DNA from: Zoroaster sp. YZ-2022
Taxonomy: Eukaryota; Echinodermata; Asteroidea; Forcipulatida; Zoroasteridae
Direction: 5' to 3'
Assembly (NCBI GenBank): GCA_029582265.1
Contig: CM055830.1
Location: 26,629,619 to 26,693,618 of the forward strand
DNA length: 64,000 nucleotides
Shown: positions 25,500 to 39,200 of the stretch, in pieces
Layout of the letters: each line of letters opens with the position of its first letter
How positions within the stretch are numbered: position 1 is the stretch's first letter
The notes under the pieces: generated by a model
The model's database searches: none
What the model saw: the letters and a program-made list of their open reading frames with translations, nothing else
Told to the model about the DNA's origin: nothing
Position numbers and translations under genes: made by a program

Positions 25500-25575
25500 G
25501 ACAGATATTAACAGAGGCCTGTGTGTCAATGCAGGCCGTTTAAGGTGGGAAAGAATTATACAAATTCAGAAGTAT
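25500..25575 (+). repeat. Strongly diverged monomer segment
   Basis: The part normally reading TTTTACAGAGGGCTATGTG through the CAAATTCAAAAG segment carries clustered changes (ACAGATATTAACAGAGG, GTCAATGCAGGCC, GGTGGGAAAGAATTATAC, ATTCAGAAG). A related ACAGAAATTAACAGAGG form lies near 24812, 689 bp upstream, which is three monomers. Confidence 0.75.
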
Positions 25576-28500
25576 TGGTGTTTTTCTGAAAGGGAGAACC
25601 TAAGCTTTAATTTAGATATAAAATTATCGGCCTCCCTTGAAAACTTTAAAAGTTATTCCCAACCATAGAAATGTTTATTTGTAACACTGTATAGTGCTGT
25701 ATTGTTTGCGGTGAAACCGCATGCAAGTTGACGGTATTTTACAGAGGGCTAATTGTCCATGGAGGCCGTTTAAGGTACGAAATAATTATCCAAATTCAAA
25801 AGTATGGTGTTTTCTGAAGGGAGAACCTAAGCTTTAATTTAGATATAAAATTATCGGCCTCCCTTGAAAACTTTAAAGTTATTCCCAACCATAGAAATGT
25901 TTTTTTGTAACACTGTATAGTGCTGTATTGTTTGCGGTGAAACCGCATGCAAGTTGACGGTATTTTACAGAGGGCTATGTGTCCATGGAGGCCGTTTAAG
26001 GTACGAAATAATTATCCAAATTCAAAAGTATGGTGTTTTTCTGAAAGGGGAGAACCTAAGCTTTAATTTAGATATAAAATTATCGGCCTCCCTTGAAAAC
26101 TTTAAAAGTTATTCCCAACCATAGAAATGTATTTTTTGTAACACTGTATAGTGCTGTATTGTTTGCGGTGAAACCGCATGCAAGTTGACGGTATTTTACA
26201 GAGGGCTATGTGTCCATGGAGGCCGTTTAAGGTACGAAATAATTATCCAAATTCAAAAGTATTGGGTTTTTCTGAAAGGGGAGAACCTAAGCTTTAATTT
26301 AGATATAAAATTATCGGCCTCCTTGAAAACTTTAAAAGTTATTCCCAACCATAGAAATGTTTTTGTAACACTGTATAGTGCTGTATTGTTTGCGGTGAAA
26401 CCGCATGCAAGTTGACCGTATTTTACAGAGGGCTATGTGTCCATGGAGGCCGTTTAAGGTACGAAATAATTATCCAAATTCGAAAGTATGGTGTTTTATG
26501 AAAGGGGAGAACCTAAGCGTTAATTTAGATATAAAATTATCGGCCTCCCTTGAAAACTTTAAAAGTTATTCCCAACCATAGAAATGTTTTTTGTAACAGT
26601 GTATAGTGCTGTATTGTTTGCGGTGAAACCGCATGCAAGTTGACAGTATTTACAGAGGGCTATGTGTCCATGGAGGCCGTTTAAGGTACGAAATAATTAT
26701 CCAAATTCAAAAGTATGGGGTTTTCTGAAAGGGGAGAACCTAAGCTTTAATTTAGATATAAAATTATCGGCCTCCCTTGAAAACTTTAAAAGTTATTCCC
26801 AACCATAGAAATGTTTTGTGTTGTAACACTGTATAGTGCTGTATTGTTTGCGGTGAAACCGCATGCAAGTTGACGGTATTTTACAGAGGGCTATGTGTCC
26901 ATGGAGGCCGTTTAAGGTGCGAAATAATTATCCAAATTCAAAAGTATGGTGTTTTTCTGAAAGGGGAGAACCTAAGCTTTAATTTAGATATAAAATTATC
27001 GGCCTCCCTTGAAAACTTTAAAAGTTATTCCCAACCATAGAAATGTTTTTGTAACACTGTATAGTGCTGTATTGTTTGCGGTGAAACCGCATGCAAGTTG
27101 ACGGTATTTTACAGAGGGCTATGTGTCCATGGAGGCCGTTTAAGGTACGAAATAATTATCCAAATTCGAAAGTATGGTGTTTTTCTGAAAGGGGAGAACC
27201 TAACCTTTAATTTAGATATAAAATTACCGGCCTCCCTTGAAAACTTTAAAAGTTATTCCCAACAATAGAAATGTTTTTTGTAACACTGTATAGTGCTGTA
27301 TTGTTTGCGGTGAAACCGCATGCAAGTTGACGGTATTTTACAGAGGGCTATGTGTCCATGGAGGCCGTTTAAGGTACGAAATAATTATCCAAATTCGAAA
27401 GTATGGTGTTTTTCTGAAAGGGGAGAACCTAAGCTTTAATTTAGATATAAAATTATCGGCCTCCCTTGAAAACTTTAAAAGTTATTCCCAACCATAGAAA
27501 TGTTTTTTTGTAACACTGTATAGTGCTGTATTGTTTGCGGTGAAACCGCATGCAAGTTGACCGTATTTTACAGAGGGCTATGTGTCCATGGAGGCCGTTT
27601 AAGGTACGAAATAATTATCCAAATTCAAAAGTATGGTGTTTTTCTGAAAGGGGAGAACCTAAGCTTTAATTTAGATATAAAATTATCGGCCTCCCTTGAA
27701 AACTTTAAAAGTTATTCCCAACCATAGAAATGTTTTTTTGTAACACTGTATAGTGCTGTATTGTTTGCGGTGAAAGCGCATGCAAGTTGACGGTATTTTA
27801 CAGAGGGCTATGTGTCCATGGAGGCCGTTTAAGGTACGAAATAATTATCCAAATTCGAAAGTATGGTGTTTTTCTGAAAGGGGAGAACCTAAGCTTTAAT
27901 TTAGATATAAAATTATCGGCCTCCCTTGAAAACTTTAAAAGTTATTCCCAACCATAGAAATGTTTTTTTTGTAACACTGTATAGTGCTGTATTGTTTGCG
28001 GTGAAACCGCATGCAAGTTGACGGTATTTTACAGAGGGCTATGTGTCCATGGAGGCCGTTTAAGGTACGAAATAATTATCCAAATTCAAAAGTATTGGGT
28101 TTTCTGAAATGGGAGAACCTAAGCTTTAATTTAGATATAAAATTATCGGCCTCCTTGAAAACTTTAACAGTTATTCCCAACCATAGCAATGGTTTTTTTT
28201 GTAACACTGTATAGTGCTGTATTGTTTGCGGTGAAACCGCATGCAAGTTGACGGTATTTTAAAGAGGGCTATGTGTCCATGGAGGCCGTTTAAGGTACGA
28301 AATAATTATCCAATTTCATATTTTTTTGTTTTTTCTGAAAGGGAGAACCTAAGCTTTAATTTAGATATAAAATTATCGGCCTCCCTTGAAAATTTTTAAA
28401 GTTATTCCCAACCATAGAAATGTTTTTTTTGTAACACTGTATAGTGCTGTATTGTTTGCGGTGAAACCGCATGCAAGTTGACGAATTTTACAGAGGGCTA

Positions 28501-31500
28501 TGTGTCCATGGAGGCCGTTTAAGGTACGAAATAATTATCCAAATTCAAAAGTATTGGGGTTTTCTGAAATGGGAGAATCTAAGCTTTAATTTAGATATAA
28601 AATTATCGGCCTCCCTTGAAAACTTTAAACGTTATTCCCAACCATAGAAATGTTTATTTTGTAACACTGTATAGTGCTGTATTGTTTGCGGTGAAACCGC
28701 ATGCAAGTTGACTGTATTTTACAGAGGGCTATGTGTCCATGGAGGCCGTTTAAGGTACGAAATAATTATCCAAATTCAAAAGTATGGTGTTTTTCTGAAA
28801 GGGTAGAACCTAAGCTTTAATTTAGATATAAAATTATCGGCCTCCATTGAAAACTTTAAAAGTTATTCCCAACCATAGAAATGTTTTTTTGTAACACTGT
28901 ATAGTGCTGTATTGTTTGCGGTGAAACCGCATGGAAGTTGACAGTATTTTACAGAGGGCTATGTGTCCATGGAGGCCGTTTAAGGTACGAAATAATTATC
29001 CAAATTCAAAAGTATGGTGTTTTTCTGAAAGGAGAACCTAAGCTTTAATTTAGATATAAAATTATCGGCCTCCTTGAAAACTTTAAAGTTATTCCCAACC
29101 ATAGAAATGTTGTTTTTGTAACACTGTATAGTGCTGTATTGTTTGCGGTGAAACCGCATGCAAGTTGACGGTATTTTACAGAGGGCTATGTGTCCATGGA
29201 GGCCGTTTAAGGTACGAAATAATTATCCAAATTCAAAAGTATTGTGTTTTTCTGAAAGGAGAACCTAAGCTTTAATTTAGATATAAAATTATCGGCCTCC
29301 CTTGAAAACTTTAAAAGTTATTCCCAACCATAGAAATGTTTTTTTTTGTAACACTGTATAGTGCTGTATTGTTTGCGGTGAAACCGCATGCAAGTTGACC
29401 GTATTTTACAGAGGGCTAATTGTCCATGGAGGCCGTTTAAGGTACGAAATAATTATCCAAATTCGAAAGTATGGTGTTTTTCTGAAAGGGGAGAACCTAA
29501 GCTTTAATTTAGATATAAAATTATCGGCCTCCCATGAAAACTTAAAAAGTTATTCCCAACAATAGAAATGTTTTTTTGTAACACTGTATAGTGCTGTATT
29601 GTTTGCGGTGAAAGCGCATGCAAGTTGACGGTATTTTACAGAGGGCTATGTGTCCATGGAGGCCGTTTAAGGTACGAAATAATTATCCAAATTCAAAAGT
29701 ATGGTGTTTTTCTGAAAGGGGAGAACCTAAAGCTTTAATTTAGATATAAAATTATCGGCCTCCCTTGAAAACTTAAAAAGTTATTCCCAACCATAGAAAT
29801 GTTTTTTTGTAACACTGTATAGTGCTGTATTGTTTGCGGTGAAACCGCATGCAAGTTGACCGTATTTTACAGAGGGCTATGTGTCCATGGAGGCCGTTTA
29901 AGGTACGAAATAATTATCCAAATTCAAAAGTATGGTGTTTTTCTGAAAGGGGAGAACCTAAGCTTTAATTTAGATATAAAATTATCAGCCTTCCTTGAAA
30001 ACTTTTAAAGTTATTCCCAACAATAGAAATGTTTTTTGTAACACTGTATAGTGCTGTATTGTTTGCGGTGAAACCGCATGCAAGTTGACCGTATTTTACA
30101 GAGGGCTAAGTGTCCATGGAGGCCGTTTAAGGTACGAAATAATTATCCAAATTCAAAAGTATCGTGTTTTTTCTGAAAGGGGAGAACCTAAGCTTTAATT
30201 TAGATATAAAATTATCGGCCTCCCTTGAAAACTTTAAAAGTTATTCCCAACCATAGAAATGTTTTTGTTGTAACACTGTATAGTGCTGTATTGTTTGCGG
30301 TGAAACCGCATGCAAGTTGACCGTATTTTACAGAGGGCTATGTGTCCATGGAGGCCGTTTAAGGTACGAAATAATTATCCAAATTCAAAAGTATGGTGTT
30401 TTTCTGAAAGGGAGAACCTAAGCTTTAATTTAGATATAAAATTATCGGCCTTCCTTGAAAACTTTAAAGTTATTCCCAACAATAGAAATGTTTTTTTGTA
30501 ACACTGTATAGTGCTGTATTGTTTGTGGTGAAACCGGATGCAAGTTGACAGTATATTTTACAGAGGGCTATGTGTCCATGGAGGCCGTTTAAGGTACGAA
30601 ATAATTATCCAAATTCGAAAGTATGGTGTTTTTCTGAAAGGGGAGAACCTAAGCTTTAATTTAGATATAACATTATCGGCCTCCCATGAAAACTTAAAAA
30701 GTTATTCCCAACAATAGAAATGTTTTGTTTGTAACACTGTATAGTGCTGTATTGTTTGCGGTGAAAGCGCATGCAAGTTGACGGTATTTTACAGAGGGCT
30801 ATGTGTCCATGGAGGCCGTTTAAGGTACGAAATAATTATCCAAATTCGAAAGTATGGTGTTTTTCTGAAAGGGGAGAACCTAAGCTTTAATTTAGATATA
30901 AAATTATCGCCCTCCCTTGAAAACTTTTAAAGTTATTCCCAACCATAGAAATGTTTTTTTTGTAACACTGTATAGTGCTGTATTGTTTGCGGTGAAACCG
31001 CATGCAAGTTGACAGTATTTTACAGAGGGCTATGTGTCCATGGAGGCCGTTTAAGGTACGAAATAATTATCCAAATTCAAAAGTATGGTGTTTTTTGAAA
31101 GGGAGAACCTAAGCTTTAATTTAGATATAAAATTATCGGCCTCCTTGAAAACTTTAAAAGTTATTCCCAACCATAGAAATGTTTTTTGTAACACTGTATA
31201 GTGCTGTATTGTTTGCGGTGAAACCGCATGCAAGTTGACGGTATTTTACAGAGGGCTAAGTGTCCTGGGAGGCCGTTTAAGGTACGAAATAATTATCCAA
31301 ATTCAAAAGTATGGTGTTTTCTGAAAGGGGAGAGCTAAGCTTTAATTTAGATATAAAATTATCGGCCTTCCTTGAAAACTTTAAAAGTTATTCCCAACCA
31401 TAGAAATGTTTTTCTTTTGTAAGACTGTATAGTGCTGTATTGTTGCGGTGAAACCGCATGCAAGTTGACCGTATTTTACAGAGGGCTAAGTGTCCATGGA

Positions 31501-31691
31501 GGCCGTTTAAGGTACGAAATAATTATCCAAATTCAAAAGTATGGTGTTTTTTGAAAAGGGAGAACCTAAGCTTTAATTTAGATATAAAATTATCGGCCTC
31601 CTTGAAAACTTTAAAAATTATTCCCAACCATAGAAATATTTTTTTTTAACACTGTATAGTGCTGTATTGTTTGCGGTGAAACCGCATGCAA

Positions 31692-31880
31692 GTTGACGGT
31701 ATATTTACAGAGGGCTTGTCCATGGAGGCCGTTTAAGGTACAGAAATAATTATCCAAATTCAAAAGTATGTGTGTTTTCCGGAAAGGGGAGAACCAAAGC
31801 TTTAATTTATATATAAAATTATCGGCCCCCCTTTAAAACTTTAAAAGTTATTCCCAACCAAAGAAATTTTTTTTTTGTAA
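31692..31880 (+). repeat. Strongly diverged monomer
   Basis: Changes include ATATTTACAG, loss of ATG in GGGCTTGTCC, an extra A in GTACAGAAAT, TTTTCCGGAAAGG, GAACCAAAGC, TTTATATATAAAATT, CGGCCCCCCTTTAAAAC and AACCAAAGAAATTTT. The monomer remains alignable from end to end and is followed by normal copies. Confidence 0.75.
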
Positions 31881-34800
31881 CACTGTATAGTGCTGTATTG
31901 TTTGCGGTGAAACCGCATGCAAGTTGACGGTATTTACAGAGGGCTAAGTGTCCATGGAGGCCGTTTAAGGTACGAAATAATTATCCAAATTCAAAAGTAT
32001 GGTGTTTTCTGAAAGGGAGAACCTAAGCTTTAATTTAGATATAAAATTATCGGCCTCCCTTGAAAACTTTAAAAGTTATTCCCCAAACCATAGAAACGTT
32101 TTTTTTGTAACACTGTATAGTGCTGTGTTGTTTGCGGTGAAACCGCATGCAAGTTGACGGTAATTTACAGAGGGCTATGTGTCCATGGAGGCCGTTTAAG
32201 GTACGAAATAATTATCCAAATTCAAAAGTATGGTGTTTTTCTGAAAGGGGAGAACCTAAGCTTTAATTTAGATATAAAATTATCGGCCTCCCTTGAAAAC
32301 TTTAAAAGTTATTCCCAACCATAGAAAAAAAATTTTTTGTAACACTGTATAGTGCTGTATTGTTTGCGGTGAAACCGCATGCAAGTTGACGGTATTTTAC
32401 AGAGGGCTATGTGTCCATGGAGGCCGTTTAAGGTACGAAATAATTATCCAAATTCAAAAGTATGGTGTTTTCTGAAAGGGGAGAACCTAAGCTTTAATTT
32501 AGATATAAAATTATCGGCCTCCCTTGAAAACTTTAAAGTTATTCCCAACAATAGAAATGTTTTTGTAACACTGTATAGTGATGTATTGTTTGCGATGAAA
32601 CCGCATGCAAGTTGACTGTATTTTACAGAGGGCTATGTGTCCATGGAGGCCGTTTAAGGTACGAAATAATTATCCAAATTCAAAAGTATGCTGTTTTTCT
32701 GAAAGGGGAGAACCTAAGCTTTAATTTAGATATAAAATTATCGGCCTCCCTTGAAAACTTTAAAAGTTATTCCCAACCATAGAAATGTTTTTTTTGTAAC
32801 ACTGTATAGTGCTGTATTGTTTGCGGTGAAACCGCATGCAAGTTGACGGTATTTTACAGAGGGCTAAGTGTCCATGGAGGCCGTTTAAGGTACGAAATAA
32901 TTATCCAAATTCAAAAGTATGGTGTTTTTCTGAAAGGAGAGAACCTAAGCTTTAATTTAGATATAAAATTATCGGCCTCCCTTGAAAACTTTAAAAGTTA
33001 TTCCCAACCATAGAAATGTTTTTTTGTAACACTGTATAGTGCTGTATTGTTTGCGGTGAAACCGCATGCAAGTTGACCGTATTTTACAGAGGGCTAAGTG
33101 TACATGGAGGCCGTTTAAGGTACGAAATAATTATCCAAATTCAAAAGTATGGTGTTTTTCTGAAAGGGGAGAACCTAAGCTTTAATTTAGATATAAAATT
33201 ATCGGCCTCCCTTGAAAACTTTAAAAGTTATTCCCAACCATAGAAATTTTTTGGTAACACTGTATAGTGCTGTACTGTTTGTGGTGAAACCGCATGCAAG
33301 TTGACTGTATTTTACAGAGGCCTATGTGTCCATGGAGGCCGTTTAAGGTACGAAATAATTATCAAATTCAAAAGTATGGTGTTTTCTGAAAAGGAGAACC
33401 TAAGCTTTAATTTAGATATAAAATTATCGGCCTCCATGAAAACTTTAAAGTTATTCCCAACCATAGAAATGTTTTTTTGTAACACTGTATAGTGCTGTAT
33501 TGTTTGCGGTGAAACCGCATGCAAGTTGACAGTATTTTACAGAGGGCTATGTGTCCATGGAGGCCGTTTAAGGTGCAAATAATTATCCAAATTCAAAAGT
33601 ATGGTGTTTTTCTGAAAGGGAGAACCTAAGCTTTAATTTAGATATAAAATTATCGGCCTCCTTGAAAACTTTAAAAGTTATTCCCAACCATAGAATTTAA
33701 TTTTTTTGTAACACTGTATAGTGCTGTATTGTTTGCGGTGAAACCGCATGCAAGTTGACGGTATTTTACAGAGGGCTATGTGTCCATGGAGGCCGTTTAA
33801 GGTACGAAATAATTATCCAAATTCAAAAGTATGGTGTTTTCTGAAAGGGGAGAACCTAAGCTTTAATTTAGATATAAAATTATCGGCCTCCTTGAAAACT
33901 TTAAAAGTTATTCCCAACCCTAGAAATGTTTTTTTGTAACACTGTATAGTGCTGTATTGTTTGCGGTGAAACCGCATGCAAGTTGACGGTATTTACAGAG
34001 GGCTATGTGTCCATGGAGGCCGTTTAAGGTACAAATAATTATCCAAATTCAAAAGTATTGGGTTTTCTGAAAGGGAGAACCTAAGCTTTAATTTAGATAT
34101 AAAATTATCGGCCCTCCTTGAAAACTTTAAAAGTTATTCCCAACAAGAGAAATGTTTTTTGTAACACTGTATAGTGCTGTATTGTTTGCGGTGAAACCGC
34201 ATGCAAGTTGACCGTATTTTACAGAGGGCTATGTGTCCATGGAGGCCGTTTAAGGTACGAAATAATTATCCAAATTCAAAAGTATTTGTTTTTTCTGAAA
34301 GGGAGAACCTAAGCTTTAATTTAGATATAAAATTATCGGCCTCCCTTGAAAACTTTAAAAGTTATTCCCAACCATAGAAATGTTTTTTTTGTAACACTGT
34401 ATAGTGCTGTATTGTTTGCGGTGAAACCGCATGCAAGTTGACGGTATTTTACAGAGGGCTATGTGTCCATGGAGGCCGTTTAAGGTACGAAATAATTATC
34501 CAAATTCAAAAAGTATGGTGTTTTTCTTAATTTGTAGAACCTAAGCTTTAATTTAGATATAAAATTATCGGCCTCCCTTGAAAACTTTAAAAGTTATTCC
34601 CAACCATAGAAAACAATTTTTTTTTGTAACACTGTATAGTGCTGTATTGTTTGCGGTGAAAGCGCATGCAAGTTGACGGTATTTTACAGAGGGCTATGTG
34701 TCCATGGAGGCCGTTTAAGGTACGAAATAATTATCCAAATTCAAAAGTATGGCGTTTTTCTGAAAGGGAAGAAACTAAGCTTTAATTTAGATATAAAATT

Positions 34801-36199
34801 ATCGGCCTCCCATGAAAACTTTAAAAGTTATTCCCAACAATAGAAATGTTTTTTTGTAACACTGTATAGTGCTGTATTGTTTGCGGTGAAAGCGCATGCA
34901 AGTTGACGGTATTTTACAGAGGGCTATGTGTCCATGGAGGCCGTTTAAGGTACGAAATAATTATCAAAATTCAAAAGTATGGTTTTTTTCTGAAAGGGAG
35001 AACCTAAGCTTTAATTTAGATATAAAATTATCGAACTCCCTTGAAAACTTTAAAAGTTATTCCCAACCATAGAAATGTTTTTTTTGTAACACTGTATAGT
35101 GCTGTATTGTTTGCGGTGAAACCGCATGCAAGTTGACGGTATTTTACAGAGGGCTATGTGTCCATGGAGGCCGTTTAAGGTACGAAATAATTATCCAAAT
35201 TCAAAAGTATGGTGTTTTTCTGAAAGGGGAGAACCTAAGCTTTAATTTAGATATAAAATTATCGGCCTCCCTTGAAAACTTTAAAAGTTATTCCCAATCA
35301 TAGAAAACAATTTTTTGTAACACTGTATAGTGCTGTATTGTTTGCGGTGAAACCTCATGCAAGTTGACGGTATTTTACAGAGGGCTATGTGTCCATGGAG
35401 GCCGTTTAAGGTACGAAATAATTATCCAAATTCAAAAGTATGGTGTTTTTCTGAAAGGGGAGAACCTAAGCTTTAATTTAGATATAAAATTATCGGCCTC
35501 CCTTGAAAACTTTAAAAGTTATTCCCAACCATAGAAATGTTTTTTTTGTAACACTGTATAGTGCTGTATTGTTTGCGGTGAAACCGCATGCAAGTTGACG
35601 GTATTTTACAGAGGGCTATGTGTCCATGGAGGCCGTTTAAGGTACGAAATAATTATCCAAATTCAAAATATGGTGTTTTTCTGAAAGGGGAGAACCTACG
35701 ATTTAATATAGATATAAAATTATCGGCCTCTCTTGAAAACTTTAAAAGTTATTCCCAACCCTAGAAATGTTTTTTTGTAACACTGTATAGTGCTGTATTG
35801 TTTGCGGTGAAACCGCATGCAAGTTGACGGTATTTTACAGAGGGCTATGTGTCCATGGAGGCCGTTTAAGGTACGAAATAATTATCCAAATTCAAAAGTA
35901 TGGTGTTTTCTGAAGGGAGAACCTAAGCTTTAAATTTAGATATAAAATTATCGGCCTCCTTGAAACCTTTACAAGTTATTCCCAACCCTAGAAATGTTTT
36001 TTTTGTAACACTGTATAGTGCTGTTTCTTTGCCGGTGAAACCGCATGAAGTTGACGGTATTTTACAGAGGGCTATGTGTCCATGGAGGCCGTTTAAGGTA
36101 CGAAATAATTATCCAAATTCATAAGTATGGTGTTTTTTCTGAGAGGGGAGAACCTAAGCTTTAATTTAGATATAAAATTATCGGCCTCCCTTGAAAACC

Positions 36200-36260
36200 T
36201 TAAAAGTTATTCCCAAAACCAAACATGTTAGTGTTGTAAAACTATATAGTGCGGTATTGT
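36200..36260 (+). repeat. Diverged segment around the T-tract
   Basis: The T-tract region is replaced by CCCAAAACCAAACATG, TTAGTGTTGTAAAAC and TATATAGTGCGGTATTG. The tract is effectively absent and the CACTGTATAGTG near-palindrome is altered. Flanking sequence is normal monomer. Confidence 0.75.
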
Positions 36261-39200
36261 TTGCGGTGAAACCGCATGCAAGTTGACGGTATTTTACAGA
36301 GGGCTATGTGTCCATGGAGGCCGTTTCAGGTACGAAATAATTATCCAAATTCAAAAGTATGGTGTTTTTCTGAAAGGGGAGAACCTAAGCTTTAATTTAG
36401 ATATAAAATTATCGGCCTCCCTTGAAAACATTAAAAGTTATTCCCAACCATAGAAATGTTTTTTTTTGTAACACTGTATAGTGCTGTATTGTTTGCGGTG
36501 AAACCGCATGCAAGTTGACGGTATTTTACAGAGGGCTATGTGTCCATGGAGGCCGTTTAAGGTACGAAATAATTATCCAAATTCAAAAGTATGGTGTTTT
36601 TCTGAAAGGGGAGAACCTACGCTTTAATTTAGATATAAAATTATCGACCTCCCTTGAAAACTTTAAAAGTTATTCCCAACCATAGAACATTTTTTTTTTG
36701 TAACACTGTATAGTGCTGTATTGTTTGCGGTGAAACCGCATGCAAGTTGACCGTATTTTACAGAGGGCTATGTGTCCATGGAGGCCGTTTAAGGTACGAA
36801 ATAATTATCCAAATTCAAAAGTATGGTGTTTTTCTGAAAGGGAGAACCTAAGCTTTAAATTAGATATAAAATTATCGCCCTACCTTGAAAACTTTAAAAG
36901 TTATTCCCAACCATAGAAAAGTTTTGTTTTTGTAACACTGTATAGTGCTGTATTGTTTGCGGTGAAACCGCATGCAAGTTGACGGTATTTTACAGAGGGC
37001 TATGTGTCCATGGAGGCCGTTTAAGGTACGAAATAATTATCCAAATTCAAAAGTATTGGGTTTTTCTGAAAGAGAACCAAGCTTTAATTTAGATATAAAA
37101 TTATCGGCCTCCCTTGAAAACTTTAAAAGTTATTCCCAACCATAGAAATGTTTTTTTGTAACACTGTATAGTGCTGTATTGTTTGCGGTGAAACCGCATG
37201 CAAGTTGACCGTATTTTACAGAGGGCTATGTGTCCATGGAGGCCGTTTAAGGTACGAAATAATTATCCAAATTCAAAAGTATTGGGTTTTTCTGAAAGGG
37301 GAGAACCTAAGCTTTAATTTAGATATAACATTATCGGCCTCCCTTGAAAACTTTAAAAGTTATTCCCAACCATAGAAATGTTTTTTTTTGTAACACTGTA
37401 TAGTGCTGTATTGTTTGCGGTGAAAGCGCATGCAAGTTGACGGTATTTTACAGAGGGCTATGTGTCCATGGAGGCCGTTTAAGGTACGAAATAATTATCC
37501 AAATTCAAAAGTATGGCGTTTTTCTGAAAGGGAAGAAACTAAGCTTTAATTTAGATATAAAATTATCGGCCTCCCTTGAAAACTTTAAAAGTTATTCCCA
37601 ACCATAGAAATGTTTTTTGTAACACTGTATAGTGCTGTATTGTTTGCGGTGAAACCGCATGCAAGTTGACGGTATTTTACAGAGGGCTATGTGTCCATGG
37701 AGGCCGTTTAAGGTACGAAATAATTATCCAAATTCAAAAAGTATTGGTTTTTTCTGAAAGGGGAGAACCTAAGCTTTAATTTAGATATAAAATTATCGGC
37801 CTCCCTTGAAAACTTTAAAAGTTATTCCCAACCATAGAAATGTTTTTTTTGTAACACTGTATAGTGCTGTATTGTTTGCGGTGAAACCGCATGCAAGTTG
37901 ACGGTATTTACAGAGGGCTATGTGTCCATGGAGGCCGTTTAAGGTACGAAATAATTATCCAAATTCAAAAGTATGGTGTTTTTCTGAAAGGGGAGAACCT
38001 AAGCTTTAATTTAGATATAAAATTATCGGCCTCCCTTGAAAACTTTAAAAGTTATTCCCAACCTTAGAAATGTTTGTTGTAACACTGTATAGTGCTGTAT
38101 TGTTTGCGGTGAAACCGCATGCAAGTTGACGGTATTTTACAGAGGGCTATGTGTCCATGGAGGCCGTTTAAGGTACGAAATAATTATCCAAATTCAAAAG
38201 TATGGTGTTTTTCTGAAAGGGAAGAACCTAAGCTTTAATTTAGATATAAAATTATCGGCCTCACTTGAAAACTTTAAAAGTTATTCCCAACCATAGAAAT
38301 GTTTTTTTGTAACACTGTATAGTGCTGTATTGTTTGCGGTGAAACCGCATGCAAGTTGACGGTATTTTACAGAGGGCTATGTGTCCATGGAGGCCGTTTA
38401 AGGTACGAAATAATTATCCAAATTCAAAAGTATGGTGTTTTTCTGAAAGGGGAGAACCTAAGCTTTAATTTAGATATAAAATTATCGGCCGTCCTTGAAA
38501 ACTTTAAAAGTTATTCCCAACCATAGAAATGTTTTTTTTTGTAACACTGTATAGTGCTGTATTGTTTGCGGTGAAACCGCATGCAAGTTGACGGTATTTT
38601 ACAGAGGGCTATGTGTCCATGGAGGCCGTTTAAGGTACGAAATAATTATCCAAATTCAAAAGTATGGTGTTTTTCTGAAAGGGGAGAACCTAAGCTTTAA
38701 TTTAGATATAAAATTATCGGCCTCCCTTGAAAACTTTAAAAGTTATTCCCAACCATAGAAATGTTTTTTTTTGTAACACTGTATAGTGCTGTATTGTTTG
38801 CGGTGAAACCGCATGCAAGTTGACGGTATTTTACAGAGGGCTATGTGTCCATGGAGGCCGTTTAAGGTACGAAATAATTATCCAAATTCAAAAGTATGGT
38901 GTTTTTCTGAAATGGAGAACCTACGCTTTAATTTAGATATAAAATTATCGGCCTCCTTGAAAACTTTAAAAGTTATTCCCAACCATAGAAATGTTTTTTT
39001 TGTAACACTGTATAGTGCTGTATTGTTTGCGGTGAAACCGCATGCAAGTTGACGGTATTTTACAGAGGGCTATGTGTCCATGGAGGCCGTTTAAGGTACG
39101 AAATAATTATCCAAATTCAAAAGTATGGTGTTTTTCTGAAAGGGGAGAACCTAAGCTTTAATTTAGATATAAAATTATCGGCCTCCCTTGAAAACTTTAA

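Larger units (their letters stand above)
21286..37560 (+). repeat. Satellite array, divergent central block (about 71 monomers)
   Basis: Same monomer, orientation and period, but with many more single-base losses in homopolymers (CCTCCTT, TTTAAAGTT, GGGAGAA, TGTTTTCTG), local duplications such as CCTAACCTAACC near 23767, and substitutions scarcely seen outside it: ATTCGAAAG (about 21440-30850), GAAAGCGCATGC (23886-37425), TTGACAGTA and TGCAGATTGAC. The most disordered part is 21286-25600, next to the gap. The loss pattern could partly reflect consensus error in poorly covered sequence, but the shared base substitutions argue for a genuinely distinct and older sub-block. The right boundary is approximate. 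Confidence 0.9.

Noticed and set aside
21440..30850. ATTCGAAAG variant as a possible CENP-B box
   Set aside because: The mammalian CENP-B box needs TTCG, four bases, A, two bases, then CGGG. Here the base after TTCGAAAG is T and no CGGG follows, so the required positions are not met.
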